From: Nemophila menziesii
Taxonomy: Eukaryota > Streptophyta > Magnoliopsida > Boraginales > Hydrophyllaceae
Direction of reading: 5' to 3'
Length of the DNA: 64,000 bases
NCBI GenBank assembly: GCA_029959085.1
Contig: JARWIR010000008.1
Span: 8,494,001 to 8,558,000 of the forward strand
Position 1 is the first letter of the stretch. The number at the start of each line of letters is the position of its first letter. This document shows, in pieces, positions 24,560 to 36,476 of this stretch. The position numbers were made by a program, and so were the translations under genes. Under the pieces are notes generated by a model. That model ran no database searches and was not told the DNA's origin. It worked only from the letters and a program-made list of their open reading frames with translations.

Positions 24560-24615
24560 AAGACCTGGGTATCAAGCCACATGGCTGACCTATAGTCTTC
24601 CTCCCCACCTTCCTC

Positions 24616-26527
24616 CTAGAAGGGATCCGGCGGCATAGGTCCCGGCGAATTCAACGAAGTCTGATGCAGTTTTAGAGTTGTTGAACTGGGGTCAGCGCCT
24701 GCAACTTGAAGAACCACTGCTGGGGGTGAGGCAGCAGGTTCGACAATCACTGCTCCGGTAGACTTTATAAATGCTTCGTTGTCCAAACCTTTCCCATCCC
24801 AAAGCTCTACCACTACATCAACTAATTCGCCCTCCTCAGCTATGTTTTCCTGTACTTGAAATGCCCCCTGCTCTGTTACGCCCACTGTTATTAGCTGTCC
24901 TCTCTGAACCATTTTTTGCCTCTTTTGCTTCATTGGTTTTCCTCCTCCTCGCTGCTGTATTTTCGTTCTTGTTAACCTCCTCTGCAGAAAAATCTAGAAC
25001 CACAACCTCGTCATCGAGTTTCTTTCTCTTTTCAAAGCTTGGAGTGACAATCACACCATGGCCTTTCCTACCGCCCCCTTTTTATTATTAGACCTAAACA
25101 AAACCACATTCTTCCCTTTAATGTTATCGGTTTTAGTCCCCGAGCTTTGACCCTTATTCATAATACCACTTGATGGTTTCCTTGGTTCAAGGTTGCTTTC
25201 CTCCATACGTAAAGCTTCGAATCTTGTTCCTAAATTACCATGAGGTGTGATTGTTGTATTGTTGTTTGTATATCCTTTCGCACTTCCTCTATTACCACGC
25301 CTAACGGTCATCCATTCACCATACTTTTCTTTGCTAATGGGGGCTTTTGGTAGTGATTCATTTGTTTTTTCTGTTCCACTGTACCCGTTCAAATCTTCCT
25401 CCATTCTACTCGTTGTATTCGGTGGTCAATTTTCCTTTCTGTGTCTGAATTTACCACACTCAAAGCATATCAGATGCAGAACCTCGTATTATACCTTACA
25501 TACATCCGATCTGATCCTTACTTCCGGTTCCAAAGGTTTTTTAAGATCAAGTTAAATTGCTAACCTTGCGTAGTTACCCCTTAGGTGCACCTTTGTCATG
25601 GGATCAATCTTCACTATTCGTCCAAGCTTATCACCTATTTTTCTCAATATCCGAGTCGTGTAATTATGCATCCCAACCTTTGATATTCTAACATAGGCTG
25701 TGGTGGTTGTTATTGAGTTGGTTATTGCGTTGAAGGACGTAGTCCATTCTCTCACGATGAGGTAATGGTCAAGAACCATCCAGGGACCTCCCGATAATGC
25801 AAAATTAAAGTCCTCCCTATCCCCAAATTTGACCAAATAATAATCGTAACCAACATCTACTAGTTCCAGAGGACCTACCGAATTCCAAATTTGTCGTAAC
25901 TTAGACGATAAATAACTAACCAACTTCTCTACCCAATACTCTGATAACAGCAGTGTTGCGCCAAAGACAAATACCCTCATGTATTTCTTCTATAGTTCGA
26001 ATAACTGTTGGGATGGAATCGTTCACCTCATCTGTGTCATCCTCAATTAGACCTTCTAACTCAAGAAAATCCTCCTTATCTAACACACTTTTAGTTTTAA
26101 TTTCATTTAGGTCCTCAATTATCGGAATGACTATGTTATTACCCGTTACAGTTCCTTTCCAGCCATTTAAAATTGGTCTAACAAAAGGTTTTGCAGTCTT
26201 ACCTGGGTTCAGCTGAATTGAAGGTGCTTCTGTTCTGTTCGACGAAATCTTCCACCATTAGTATCCGAAGTGATGTTTTTCTACGCTACCACTGTTAGTC
26301 CAGAATCCACAGACGCACGCTGACGTCTTCCTCCACGGGGATCATGAATAGTTGCGTTTAAATCGGGGAAATCTTCTGTAACAGCCATGTCATGATCGAT
26401 GTCCAGTTCTACGGTTTTTGTTGTTCAGCACCAGCGCGACGTCAGGAGAGAGTATGGTGTGATCCGGAGGGACCTCCGGTGGAAGGCTGTCACCGGCCAG
26501 AAGAAGCGGCGGCGTTGTTACAGTCAT
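24616..26527 (-). pseudogene. LINE ORF1 pseudogene (DUF4283 and zinc knuckle)
   Basis: The frame opens at 26527 (MTVTTPPLLLAGDSLP). A DUF4283-type domain lies at 25552-25980 (VGYDYYLVKFGDREDFNFAL, then SGGPWMVLDHYLIVREW), the RNA-binding fold usual in plant LINE ORF1. A zinc-knuckle remnant CFECGKFRHRKEN lies near 25432-25470, with the last Cys missing. A low-complexity C-terminal region follows at 25051-25404 and 24616-24933 (AASPPAVVLQVAGADPSS). Frameshifts and stops separate the parts. An Asp/Ser/Glu-rich stretch on the other side of solo LTR A (about 22920-22997) may be the original end. This ORF1 type is unlike the one at 57183-58481. Confidence 0.8.
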
Positions 26528-26653
26528 GTTACCGTCTGTAATTTGCAAAATGGTTCCTGATTGTGCAGAGCATTTTTGACTTTTTCTTAACCAATAAATT
26601 AAATTTTGTGTACTTTTTTTTTCAATAATAATATTTATTTTAATATGATTCTA

Positions 26654-27665
26654 ATGGCGGACGAACTACACGATATCAAAAAAATGAGGAAATTATGCAC
26701 AATGGTCTAAAGAAGAGAGTGATGCTTTATTAGAATGTATGTTGGATACTGCTAATCAGGGATGGCGTGATAATAGTGGAAGTCTAAGCAAGCAAACAGT
26801 AGAAGAAAGGATACTTCCAACTCTTAATGCAAAACTCAAATGTCAAAAGATGTACAACAATTATCAGAGTCGATTGAAATGGTTAAAAACCCGATATAAT
26901 TCTTTTGCGACCCTTAAGCGCTTTAATTCAGGTTTCGGGTTTGATCCAAAGACAAAGATGTTTACGGCTCCCGATAAAGTATGGGATGCATATATTAAGG
27001 TGAGATGTCTGACTACTACTAAAAATATACAAGTACTTTAAAAAATATTAAAATTACTTGTTTTTAGGATCATCCAAAAGACGTTGATTTACACTATGTA
27101 ACACATGAAGATTATGAACGTTAGACATTGTTGTTGGGAACAATGTAGTAGTTGGAAAAAAAATCAATTGGATTGGGCGGTGTTACTGACGCACATATGT
27201 TAGGTGTTAGGGGGAAGTAATGGCATACACATTCAGGATCTAGAATATGATGCAGATAGTAATACCTTCATAGGACCAACTCAAAGTGATCAACCATCTC
27301 ATCACTCACCGTCGCTCCAATCTCATGGAATTGTTGAAATTCCTATGCAGAAATCAATCCGAAACAAGAGAAGTAGAACTAAATTTGAGAGGAACTCTTC
27401 TCAAAGTAACATGATGGAAAAATTCGATATAATTTCTGCAAGTTTTGAGGGAATATACAACTTACTAGAAAAAAGAGAAAATGAGATACAAAAGGAGAAA
27501 GAATACACAATATGGGATGCTATAAAGGAAAACCCAGACTTGGATGATGATACTCATTTTATGGCGGTTGAATTGATTGATAGCAAAACAAAAAAAGATA
27601 TGTTCTTAAGGATGTCTCCTGAAGAACGATCAAGCTGGATATTTCACAAGAATCGAATTCCTTAA
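26654..27665 (+). pseudogene. Harbinger-associated Myb/SANT-like DNA-binding protein, broken
   Basis: A start at 26654 (MADELHD) is followed by a frameshift, then 26739-27041 reads LDTANQGWRDNSGS, NAKLKCQKMYNNYQSRLKWL and FGFDPKTKMFTAPDKVWDAY, the trihelix-like Myb/SANT domain (PF12776-like). After a short intron-like gap, HPKDVDLHYVTHEDYE (27070-27120) hits stops. 27204-27665 then reads GIHIQDLEYDADSNTF and ends with the conserved tail EYTIWDAIKENPDLDDDTHF ... MSPEERSSWIF. This architecture is that of the Myb-like ORF1 partner of PIF/Harbinger transposases. The DDE transposase itself is not found nearby. Confidence 0.78.
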
Positions 27666-27954
27666 TAATTATTTTAAGCCCCTGAATAAATTTGGTTTAT
27701 TGAATATTTCCGTTGAATAATTTTTTTTTATTTTGCTTTGAGAATGTTATTAACCGACTTTTGAATTTTATTTTCATCGGATAATCATTTGATTTGTAAA
27801 ATTATATTTTGGTTTCCTTAAAAATTAATCTTGCTTCGGAGAATTTTTTATGTCATGATTGCTTATTTTATATATAGAATTTTACTATTTTATTCTTAAC
27901 CGCCTAGTATGATTTTTTGTTGAGGGTTAATAATATTTTGCCACTGCTTTCGTT

Positions 27955-28202
27955 TTTGTTTTGTCTGGATTAGAATTTTTTTCAAGTCATGAAGAAATTA
28001 GTAGAAGCAAATCCTGTTTAGAATCCTTTAAAATCTATTGAGATCTAGCATAACAATCTGTTAAACTCTTAAGTAAAATGAAAAATAATCTTTTAAAATC
28101 TTGATAGAATTAAAAACAATCAATAGACTATATAAAGTCAATGACTTTTTAAAACTCTAATAAACTTTTTTAAAATCCAGATTGATGACACCCCCCCCCC
28201 CC
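27955..28202. mobile_element. Right end of a PIF/Harbinger-type element
   Basis: The subterminal DNA is rich in TTTAAAATCT-like words and ends GATTGATGACACCCCC extended into a run of 12 C (28191-28202), followed by TAA. Inverted, it matches the terminus at 14350. It lies 290 bp past the Myb/SANT pseudogene, which is probably part of the same element. Confidence 0.6.
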
Positions 28203-28229
28203 TAAATTGAGGGTTGTATTGTTTTTGTT

Positions 28230-29680
28230 TTTTTTTTTAACAAGGGAGATCCAAAATGGATCGTGGGATGAAACCAAGTAAGAACGACTAGCTAGTACAT
28301 CACTAATTAATCTAGGACAATGAATCAAACGTAGGATTTACCATCTCATTCTGTCTCGCGTAAGAATGCTCCAGATTCCTCTAGGAGGGTCATTGTGCCT
28401 ATAAAACTGCTCCATTTGTGAAACGCTTACCTTTGCTAAAAAGTCTGCACACGAATTGCTTTTCCTGAAAATTCCACAAATACTAAATGTTGTATTGGTA
28501 CGAAGAGATTGTTGAATCCTATGAATCCATGGTGCCGCTGGACCACTACCATAACCTTCCATGCAGATCATTTCCAAAGCTTCCCAAGAGTCTATCTCTG
28601 CTCTCACTTCTCTGAGGCCCAGTTCCTCTGCCATACGATGCCCCTAGCTAAGTGCAACAAGCTCAATTAATGTTGTCATCTCGTAATCAATTTTCATTGA
28701 AAAATCACATATCCATTTGCCCTCTCTATCCCGAATTACGCCTCCACCTCCGTCGCCAATCCGCAATTTGTTGAAACTTCTACCTGTATTCAATTTAAAA
28801 CCCCTGCTTGGTTTGGTCCACCCAATGAAATTAATGCTTTGTTAACCGGGCGAAACTCGGCCTGACAAATTACCCCACACTCTTGAATAGCTAGCAGCTA
28901 CAAATTTTGCTTTTCTAACCAAAACTATCACTGTAGAAAATTCTCCACCATTGAAGACAATATCATTCCACTCTTTCTCCAAAGAATACCGGAATAAAAT
29001 TTCTTGCTCGAAATGTTGGTGTTCCACTGCTGATGTCCCACTACCCGATTTAGACCATCTGATGCTATATTCGCGCCAAAATCCACGGAGCTGCTGTTGC
29101 GTTGCAAAATACCATTTGCAGGCGTGTGATTCTCCAACAAGTCGTCTCCTGATTGGTTAGTCCCTTGAAGAAGATTACCAACCAAGACCTGGCCTTCATG
29201 AGGATGAAGGTTTTGCAGCAGGACCCTGGCATCGAATTGATCACCAATTACAGTACCACCACTTTGAACAGCAGCCCTTCGGACATCACCAGCTGCTGTG
29301 GTATGTTGTTCGTGCACTACAGTTGTTGGTAACACAGTAGAGAAGTTATTACTATCACAGCCCGGTCCATTTGGAGAAGTCTGAACCATATCAGATACCA
29401 ATCGATTTCCAGTTTTTGAAATTGCAATCCAGATCCCTGTAGACATTAAATTATCCAAAACCCCATTGCTGCTATCACCTGTACATTGGCTTGCTCTACT
29501 ATACAGAACCTCTTCCTTAAATCACTTCCATACCTCTTTGAACTTAACGCACTACTTGAAAAGATACAACACGCTATCCTCTATTAAACCACAACACAGA
29601 TATAAACCTGATTCCACCACTCCTCTTTTGGTTTGTTGTAAATGCATTTCATCTAATTCGGGGTAAATATTCCACAATCA
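28230..29680 (-). pseudogene. 5'-truncated LINE copy (zinc-finger linker and RNase H)
   Basis: Minus-strand pieces: 29480-29660 reads CCGLIEDSVLYLFK and FKEVWKLFKEE (zf-RVT region); 28842-29458 is a variable linker; 28640-28840 reads GFKLNTGRSFNKLRIGDGGG and VIRDREGKWICDFSMKI; 28338-28634 reads EVRAEIDSWEALEMI and IFRKSNSCADFLAKV (RNase H). Frameshifts are present. A T-rich run at 28219-28240 on the plus strand is consistent with its poly(A) tail. The 5' truncation near 29680 is typical of LINE insertion. Confidence 0.8.
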
Positions 29681-29780
29681 ATAAAAGAAGAATATTAAGT
29701 AGCAATTTTCCTTCAAATGAACTTACAAAGATGAAAATAATACCCAAGAAGAAGAGTAAAAAATTTATTTATACACTATC

Positions 29781-31571
29781 TGGTGTCTCCTAGTGTGTTC
29801 TAAATAAACACACCTAAAAAGGCAAGACACGTACCGCAAGTGTACAGGTCGTCCTAGTAATATCCGGTAAAAGGGATCGATCTCAGGGACGGATTAGGTA
29901 TGATTAAAGTGTTATGCAATAAATAGAAATAGTTGCTTGAATGAAAAATTAAATAGATTTTTATTTTGTTTTTGTATTAAAGGACTAAAGTTCAATGAAA
30001 GTAAATATTAGACTAAACTTAAAACTAATGCAAGAAAGTAAATATGAAGAGACTAAAAGATGAGAGAGTAGTACTTGAGTCACGCTAGGTTTCACCAAAA
30101 TAAACTTAATCAATGCTTATTCTAATGGACAAATTAGTAACTAGTAATAGTCGGGATTCTCGATTCTCCTAACCCCCGTCAAGGTGGACTTAGGAACTAT
30201 TCTCAGGTGTTACAAACCCCGCCAGGGCGATCATAATCCACCTTCGAATGTCAGGTTCTCTACCCAATTTGCTATAAGATTAACTAAGTCCGTCAGGATC
30301 AATAATTTCTATCTTACGTTTATTACCTATGTCAGTAATTAAACCCCCCGTCAAGATGATCACTTCCCCACCAAAGTGAATAGCCTAATTACTCAAACCT
30401 ATGTCTAATTGGCCAAATTAAATATAGTGAAATTAACTTATGATAACAAACAATACTAAATTACTCAATACGAATTAAATTATAAAAATCCCAAATCAGA
30501 AAGCATCAATTAATTAAATTAAGGTTCAACCCTTACAGCGATTCTCAAGCACTTAAGAAGTTTAGCTCATAATGGAAAATAAAACTAAAACAATGAAATT
30601 AAAAGACATAATGTTTTACAGAAAGAAAATAAATAAACTTAATGAAGAGGTTGGGTTTGGCTTGAATTGGAGATATAGACAGTCTCCAGCTCTCAGCTTT
30701 CTTCCTTCCTGCTTGTTCTGACTTGAATCCTTAAGCCTCTTTGATAATTATATGAAGTGTGTATAAAAGAGGAGGCTTAGGGGTGTATTTATAGGTTTTA
30801 GGAACCTCTAGGTCGAATTTATTTGGAGTGGAAGACAAGTCAAGGACTCTTTAATTCGTAACCCTAAATTCTAGGAAATGTAAGATTTTGCTGCTGATTT
30901 GATTTGGTCATATCTTTTTCAATACTTATCCGTTTGAGAAGTTCCAATATATGAAACTGCTTGTCTTGGAAATAGCTTTCTATTGGTGCAGACCACTCGT
31001 CCAGATTCCTAGCCAATCGTAAGTTATGGACTGATCTTTAAAACGTGGCTGGAATTTCAGATTCATAAGGCAGCTTTATCTTTTCCTTCTTTGCATATAT
31101 CCTTCCTAAATCTTCTTATTTCCATGTAAATCCTTTTCTTTTCCTTTTCTAACTCGACTTGGTCTCTAAAAAATTACCATTTATCTTTTAAAGCTTCACA
31201 TTAAATAAATAATTAAACCGCATATGCTTAAAAAGAATAAATCAATAAATCAAGAAATAGAAATAGGAAAGTGCACTCTAAAAATAGAAACTCGAGTAAA
31301 AATAATTTCCTAACACTCTAAACTACACTAAGACTTTATTCTCACTTCTCCTCCTTGGCTTGGTCTTTCATGAAATTCAAGAACCTATTTAACTTTGCAC
31401 TAAAAATAGTCAAATTTACGCACAAAAGCTCAGAAAATGCAAATGGTTAAATTCCAAGGGGGAAAAGTGTAATATGACAAATTATGCATAAAAGTCTAGC
31501 TAATAAGTCAATTATTCACCTAAAATGATGTCTCCAGAGGGCTAATAATTAGAACAAATAGGGAGGCATCA
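29781..31571 (-). mobile_element. Solo LTR, copy B
   Basis: Plus-strand ends are TGGTGTCTCC and GGAGGCATCA. Perfect 5-bp target duplication CTATC at 29776-29780 and 31572-31576. The hairpin arms at the right end (element 5' end) are TGATGCCTCC and GGAGACATCA on the minus strand. The TATA-like box near 30787 reads CTATAAATACACC on the minus strand. Length 1791 bp, no coding domain. Confidence 0.88.
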
Positions 31572-31675
31572 CTATCTCTTTCTTTTTTTCTTCTAAATTT
31601 ATATACTACTCCATTCCAAAGTAATAAATTCTTTAGGAAAAAAAATTGTTCCACAATATTTGTCATATTTAAAAT

Positions 31676-32509
31676 AAGTAACAATATATATCATCCAAAA
31701 TCATACCATTCAATTATACCACCCATGATGTGGCGTGAACTGGTTGGCTATAAATCATTAATCTATTTATTTTCTTGATCTGATTAACGATTTATTGTCA
31801 ACCAATTCTAGGGATGGCAATGGTTCAAAGATTAACCGTAACCGATGGATATCCGATTCGGTAAAAAATCCGTTAGTGGAACCGATGGTGCATCCATGGG
31901 GGTTTGGTTCTCACAAAAGGTAACCGGTGGATTATCCGTTAGGATTTGATCTTTTACAATAATCCGACGGATAATCCAAAATTCGAATCAAAATATAAAC
32001 AATAAAATATTAAAATATATATACTATATATAAGATATTCAATATATGCAAATTTCATACATAATATCTATCAAATATAATCATCCCATACATAAACTAC
32101 TTAATTGATTATTATTTACTATTTTACTATATTGCCTAATATCATTTTATGATCTTCCAATAATTAAGTAGCTAATTTTAGAATTTTAAAAATATTTAAT
32201 AAATTATTTTATTTAAATCATTTGAAACGATTGTGGATGCGGATTAAACGCGGATAAACCGCATCCGTGACGGATGCGGATTTGGTAAATAATTCTATAA
32301 TCTGATGGTTAATGGATGCGGATTTGGTAAATAATTCTATAATCTGATGGTCAATGGATGCGGATTTGGTTATCGTTTTTCTTAATGGATGTGGATGTGG
32401 TTATACAATTTTTTGAGGATATCCGATCTGTTTCCATCCCTAACCAATTCATGCCACATTATGCGTGGGAATTGGGTGGTATGGTTTTGGATGGTATATA
32501 TCATTACTC
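31676..32509. mobile_element. Mutator-type foldback MITE, middle layer
   Basis: Long, near end-to-end inverted repeats: (A/G)AGTAA(C/T)(A/G)ATATATA(T/C)CATCC at both ends, continuing through ATCATACC and TGTGGC(G/A)TGAA. Flanked by a 9-bp direct repeat ATTTAAAAT (31667-31675 and 32510-32518), the Mutator-type size. Without the inner element it would be about 192 bp. Partial relatives lie near 36258 and at 39803. Confidence 0.78.
31809..32442. mobile_element. hAT-type MITE, inner layer
   Basis: It begins TAGGGATGGCAATGG and ends GTTTCCATCCCTA, the well-known plant hAT terminus. Flanked by a perfect 8-bp direct repeat ACCAATTC (31801-31808 and 32443-32450). Internally it carries tandemly duplicated GGATGCGGATTTGGT units near 32272-32370. 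No coding capacity. Confidence 0.9.
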
Positions 32510-32712
32510 ATTTAAAATTTCACTACATAAGAAATGATCTTTTTCCTATTTAACCCTCTTTCTAAAATCTCTCACCAATGAAATATTTAATTTTCTCTCT
32601 CTTATAATTAAGGATATATTAGTCATTTTATACTAAATTTTATCTATATTTTAGGTTACTTAATAAGTATGAAAAACTCTAAAGAGACTATTATTATGGA
32701 ATGAAGGTAGTA

Positions 32713-33655
32713 ACTGATAGTGAAAATTCTAGTAAAGTTTTTCTAATAAAGCGCGCAGGAAAATTCATGATCTTAACATAATCAATAAAAATTGCCAATC
32801 TATTGTATCACATACATTTCATATATCTCAATTAGCATTTAGCCATGTCTTATACATATATCATACTTTGAGTAACTAAAATATTGTCCCCGTACAAGTC
32901 CTACCAAGAACTGAGAGATTAAATTAGGAAAAGACACATTTTAAACCTATTAGAGACAAGTTTTGAGAAGTTTCGTAAGGGGGAATTATTTATAATAACC
33001 CCAGATACATGGGTATTAATAATAAAAGGCTTGTTAGTTTGTGAACTAGTTAAAAGACAATGTGATAGTGGCTAAAGACTAAATAACCCTCAATATTACA
33101 ATTATCTCTCCACCCATATACGTAGTAGGAGCATTCGATCACTTCCTATACTCTGCCCACTAAAAACGTTTATCCCAAAAAAGCAAGATATTGTTTTGTC
33201 AAAAACACTCTTCTCTCTACATACTTATCTTAACCATGCCGGAGGTTACATCTGTGTACCCAAAGAAGATAAAAAGACAATATTTTTGTGAAGGAAATAC
33301 TTTCTATTTTGTAATTTCTTCCTCGGGTGGAGAATATAATATTTAGGGTAATACATCGCTTATATTTACAGGTGTGTTAGATTCTGTATAAGTTGTAGGA
33401 GGTATCTGTATATGGGTAATGATGATATTAGTGTTATATACACATGAGCACATTTAGGTTTCAGGATTACTTGTTTGTGGGTACTAATAAAGGCATCCAA
33501 AATCCCATAAAACGAATAACATTGATTGTTTGAACACATGACATTGGTATGGGTTTGTACCCATATTATGTGTATAATGTACATATTTTGTAGGAACGTG
33601 TGTATAAAACAATCAATGGGCATAAGGTTGTTTTGATTTTGTCTGTAGGGATGTG
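32713..33655. other. Intergenic stretch, nothing recognised
   Basis: AT-rich sequence with short chance frames on both strands. I see no gene, RNA or transposon terminus here. Confidence 0.5.
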
Positions 33656-33659
33656 GAGA

Positions 33660-34708
33660 AATCCTGCACTGTACAGACCGAAAGCTGAAATTGGGTACGT
33701 ACCCTCAGAATTGGTTTGATGGAATTTCGGTAAGATTAGGACTCCTTAACTTGGGGATTACTCCTAATTTCTACCAAGGGTCTATATATACTCATTCCTA
33801 CCTTAGAGTAATCATCCTTAGTCAGTCCCTAATCATCTAAATACTAAGAGTAAGCCTAGATCAAGAGAGAAGAAGAGGAGAAGGAATTGGAAACTGTTTA
33901 TGCCATTCCAACTATTCCCGTTTGTAATTATGTATTCTTATTTCTTTCTTATGAACTAATTTATTTAGCTTGAGATTAGCCTATGTGTATGAACACTAGA
34001 CGTGTTTTATATGTTATTTAATTTGGGATGTCCTATTACATTTAATTGAATTTAGTAGTGATAGCTCTGTATTATGTGCTTTGAAGTAATGTATGTAGTT
34101 CTTGCGATGCGCACGTATATGATTACCTTAGTAATTGATTTAACATACAGAAGGGGGATTCTATTATAGAAAACGTCACATTGTCGTCTAGTGTACGGTA
34201 GTGATCCGGAAGTGCTTGCCTAACTGGATAGTCATTAAAGTTTTATTTAAGCACCAAGTTTTGAGCCTCCTAAGTCTAACCGGAAGGGGGTTAGGAGGAA
34301 TTAGAATCCCGGCTATTGTATATCACACAATTCTTCCTTAGGTAATAAACATAGAACAAGGCTTATGGGAATTACTTGCTAGTTCTCAAGCTAAAATATC
34401 ATAAGCTTTTATCTATCCTATTTTACTTTCTTGTCTTGAATTTAAGTTTGTCTAGAGTCATAAAAACCAAATAAATATTTCAGAGTCTTTCCTTTTCAGC
34501 TTATTATTATTCTAACTTCTTTTATTTGCACTTTATATAATTATATTTTCATAAGTTCTTCTAACTTTCGTAGTCTCTGAGGACGAATTATACTTATCAT
34601 TAAAACTTGCATACAAAATGTGATACTTGTAGTGAGTAACGTGTTTTAGTTAGGGTGATTAGATGCATCTTTATTTATCATTATGTTATCTCGCCCTAAC
34701 CAATACCA
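33660..34708 (+). mobile_element. Eroded solo LTR, copy C
   Basis: Shared blocks with copies A-F include the TATA-like segment (GTCTATATATACTC, 33779-33793), AATTAGAATCCCGGCTA (34299-34315), TAGTCTCTGAGGACGAA (34570-34587), TTATCATTAAAACTTGCATA (34594-34613) and a CCTAACCAATACCA end. The 5' hairpin end is missing and no target duplication was found, so the left limit is approximate. Confidence 0.6.
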
Positions 34709-35090
34709 ACTATTTTAGTTATATTTGTAATAGTTTACTTTATTGCGTCCTCTTTATAAAAAAATATCTATAATTACTTTGAACAGAAAACTAGAAAAAT
34801 AGTGAAGACTTATTAGATAAATAGATTAATAAATGATACTAATTACAGTATATACACAACAAAGTAAAAGGAAAAAAGGAAAAAAAGAAAAATAATTTAA
34901 GAATTATAAAACAAAAGAAGATACCGAGATCATAATATGTAATATATAATTTTACTCTAATAATAATGACATGACATTTACAAAACTATATATAATAAGA
35001 ATAATTAATAAAAAAAATAGTAGGAAAAAATAATTTTTTCTTTTATTTTTTCTTTTAGTAAAGAAATTGATTATATAAAAGACCTCATAG

Positions 35091-36382
35091 TCATAAACCA
35101 GAGGTGAAGGGCACAGCAGTTGAAGGCAACCAAGACTTGCCAGCAATAAGGTTTGCAACTGTGAATCGATATGCTTCACTCACACTACTAATAACATGAT
35201 AACCCTTCCACTTTACTCTATTTCTAGTAGATGAACCCGGTCCAAAGTTTTGATATTCTCCATAATACAAAGTATCCAATGCAAAACTAGAATTTAACCA
35301 AGTTAACCAACCTGACGTATTTACCAAACTATCAACATAACTTTTCATAATCACAGTTCTAGAATATTGTTGCCATGGACGCCCTAAATAGGTCTGATAC
35401 CACTTTATTACTGGACTTAAGTCTGGAGCCGCCATAATTCGACAATTATGGATTGAAATCGCGGTGTTTTGGTATGGATCACCTCGACCTTGAGCTGTTA
35501 TGACATTTACTTGGCCCCAAAGAGGCTTGCGAACATAGATTATACAATTTTGAAATACTACAGCCGCATTACCGAATATGAAATCTATGGTTCCATAAAT
35601 GAGACATGTTTTATAAAATTGTCGTTGAGAATGAACAAATAAAGTATCTTGATAACCTTCGAAACCACACGCATAAAACACTGAGAGATCAGAACCTGAT
35701 CGTAAAGCAACTGCTTGACCTTTTTGTGGTCCGGCAGTGTTGCGAAATGTTATGCCACGTGCAATAAATCCAATTCCATCGACCCCTACAAGTAATATTT
35801 AATTTAGAAACTTTAGTTAATTTTCAATCATGAATAAGAAAATTGCATAAAACTAAATCATAATAAATTGATATTATAGTAGTAGAAAACTTTTTTACGT
35901 CATAAGTAATTCCTACATATATGAATATAATAACACGACATTTTGAAAAGGTATTAAGCTTGTTAATCATTTTTGTAATGACAACAACTAAGATATTGAT
36001 TTAGCTAAGTAACTTCAGAAAATAGATTTATTAGAACTTCCTTATCGTGAAAGTGTTAAGACATGTATAATAACATAGTAATTAGACCTTCATAGTGGGA
36101 CTATAAAACACTTCAAAATTATTAAATTGTCTCTTTCTATTTTTTCCACGTTATATCTTAATAATCTGGTAATACCTCATTGTCCAACAGACCAACACTT
36201 ATGTAACAATAATATTCATCTAATTCTTGTAATAAATTTATTAAAGCTAATGAGATATATGGATTATCATCCAAAATCATACCATTGGGTGTAACTAATC
36301 ATAAATAGACATTAAATTATTAAATCAATACAGTAAAAATAGACTAACTGTGATAATAAATTGAGTTGGTTCATCTTTGTAT

Positions 36383-36476
<94 letters not shown>

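Larger units (their letters stand above)
31609..32710. mobile_element. Stowaway-type MITE, outer layer of a three-level nest
   Basis: The ends CTCCATTCC...TAATAAATTC and (inverted) CTACCTTCATTCCATAATAA match the CTCC(CTCCG)TCC-type terminus of plant Stowaway elements. TA flanks both sides (31607-31608, 32711-32712). Without its insertions it would be about 260 bp. Confidence 0.65.

Noticed and set aside
24771..25091. Plus-strand Leu/Pro-rich frame of 106 codons
   Set aside because: Antisense to the LINE ORF1 C-terminal region, which has recognisable ORF1 features on the minus strand.
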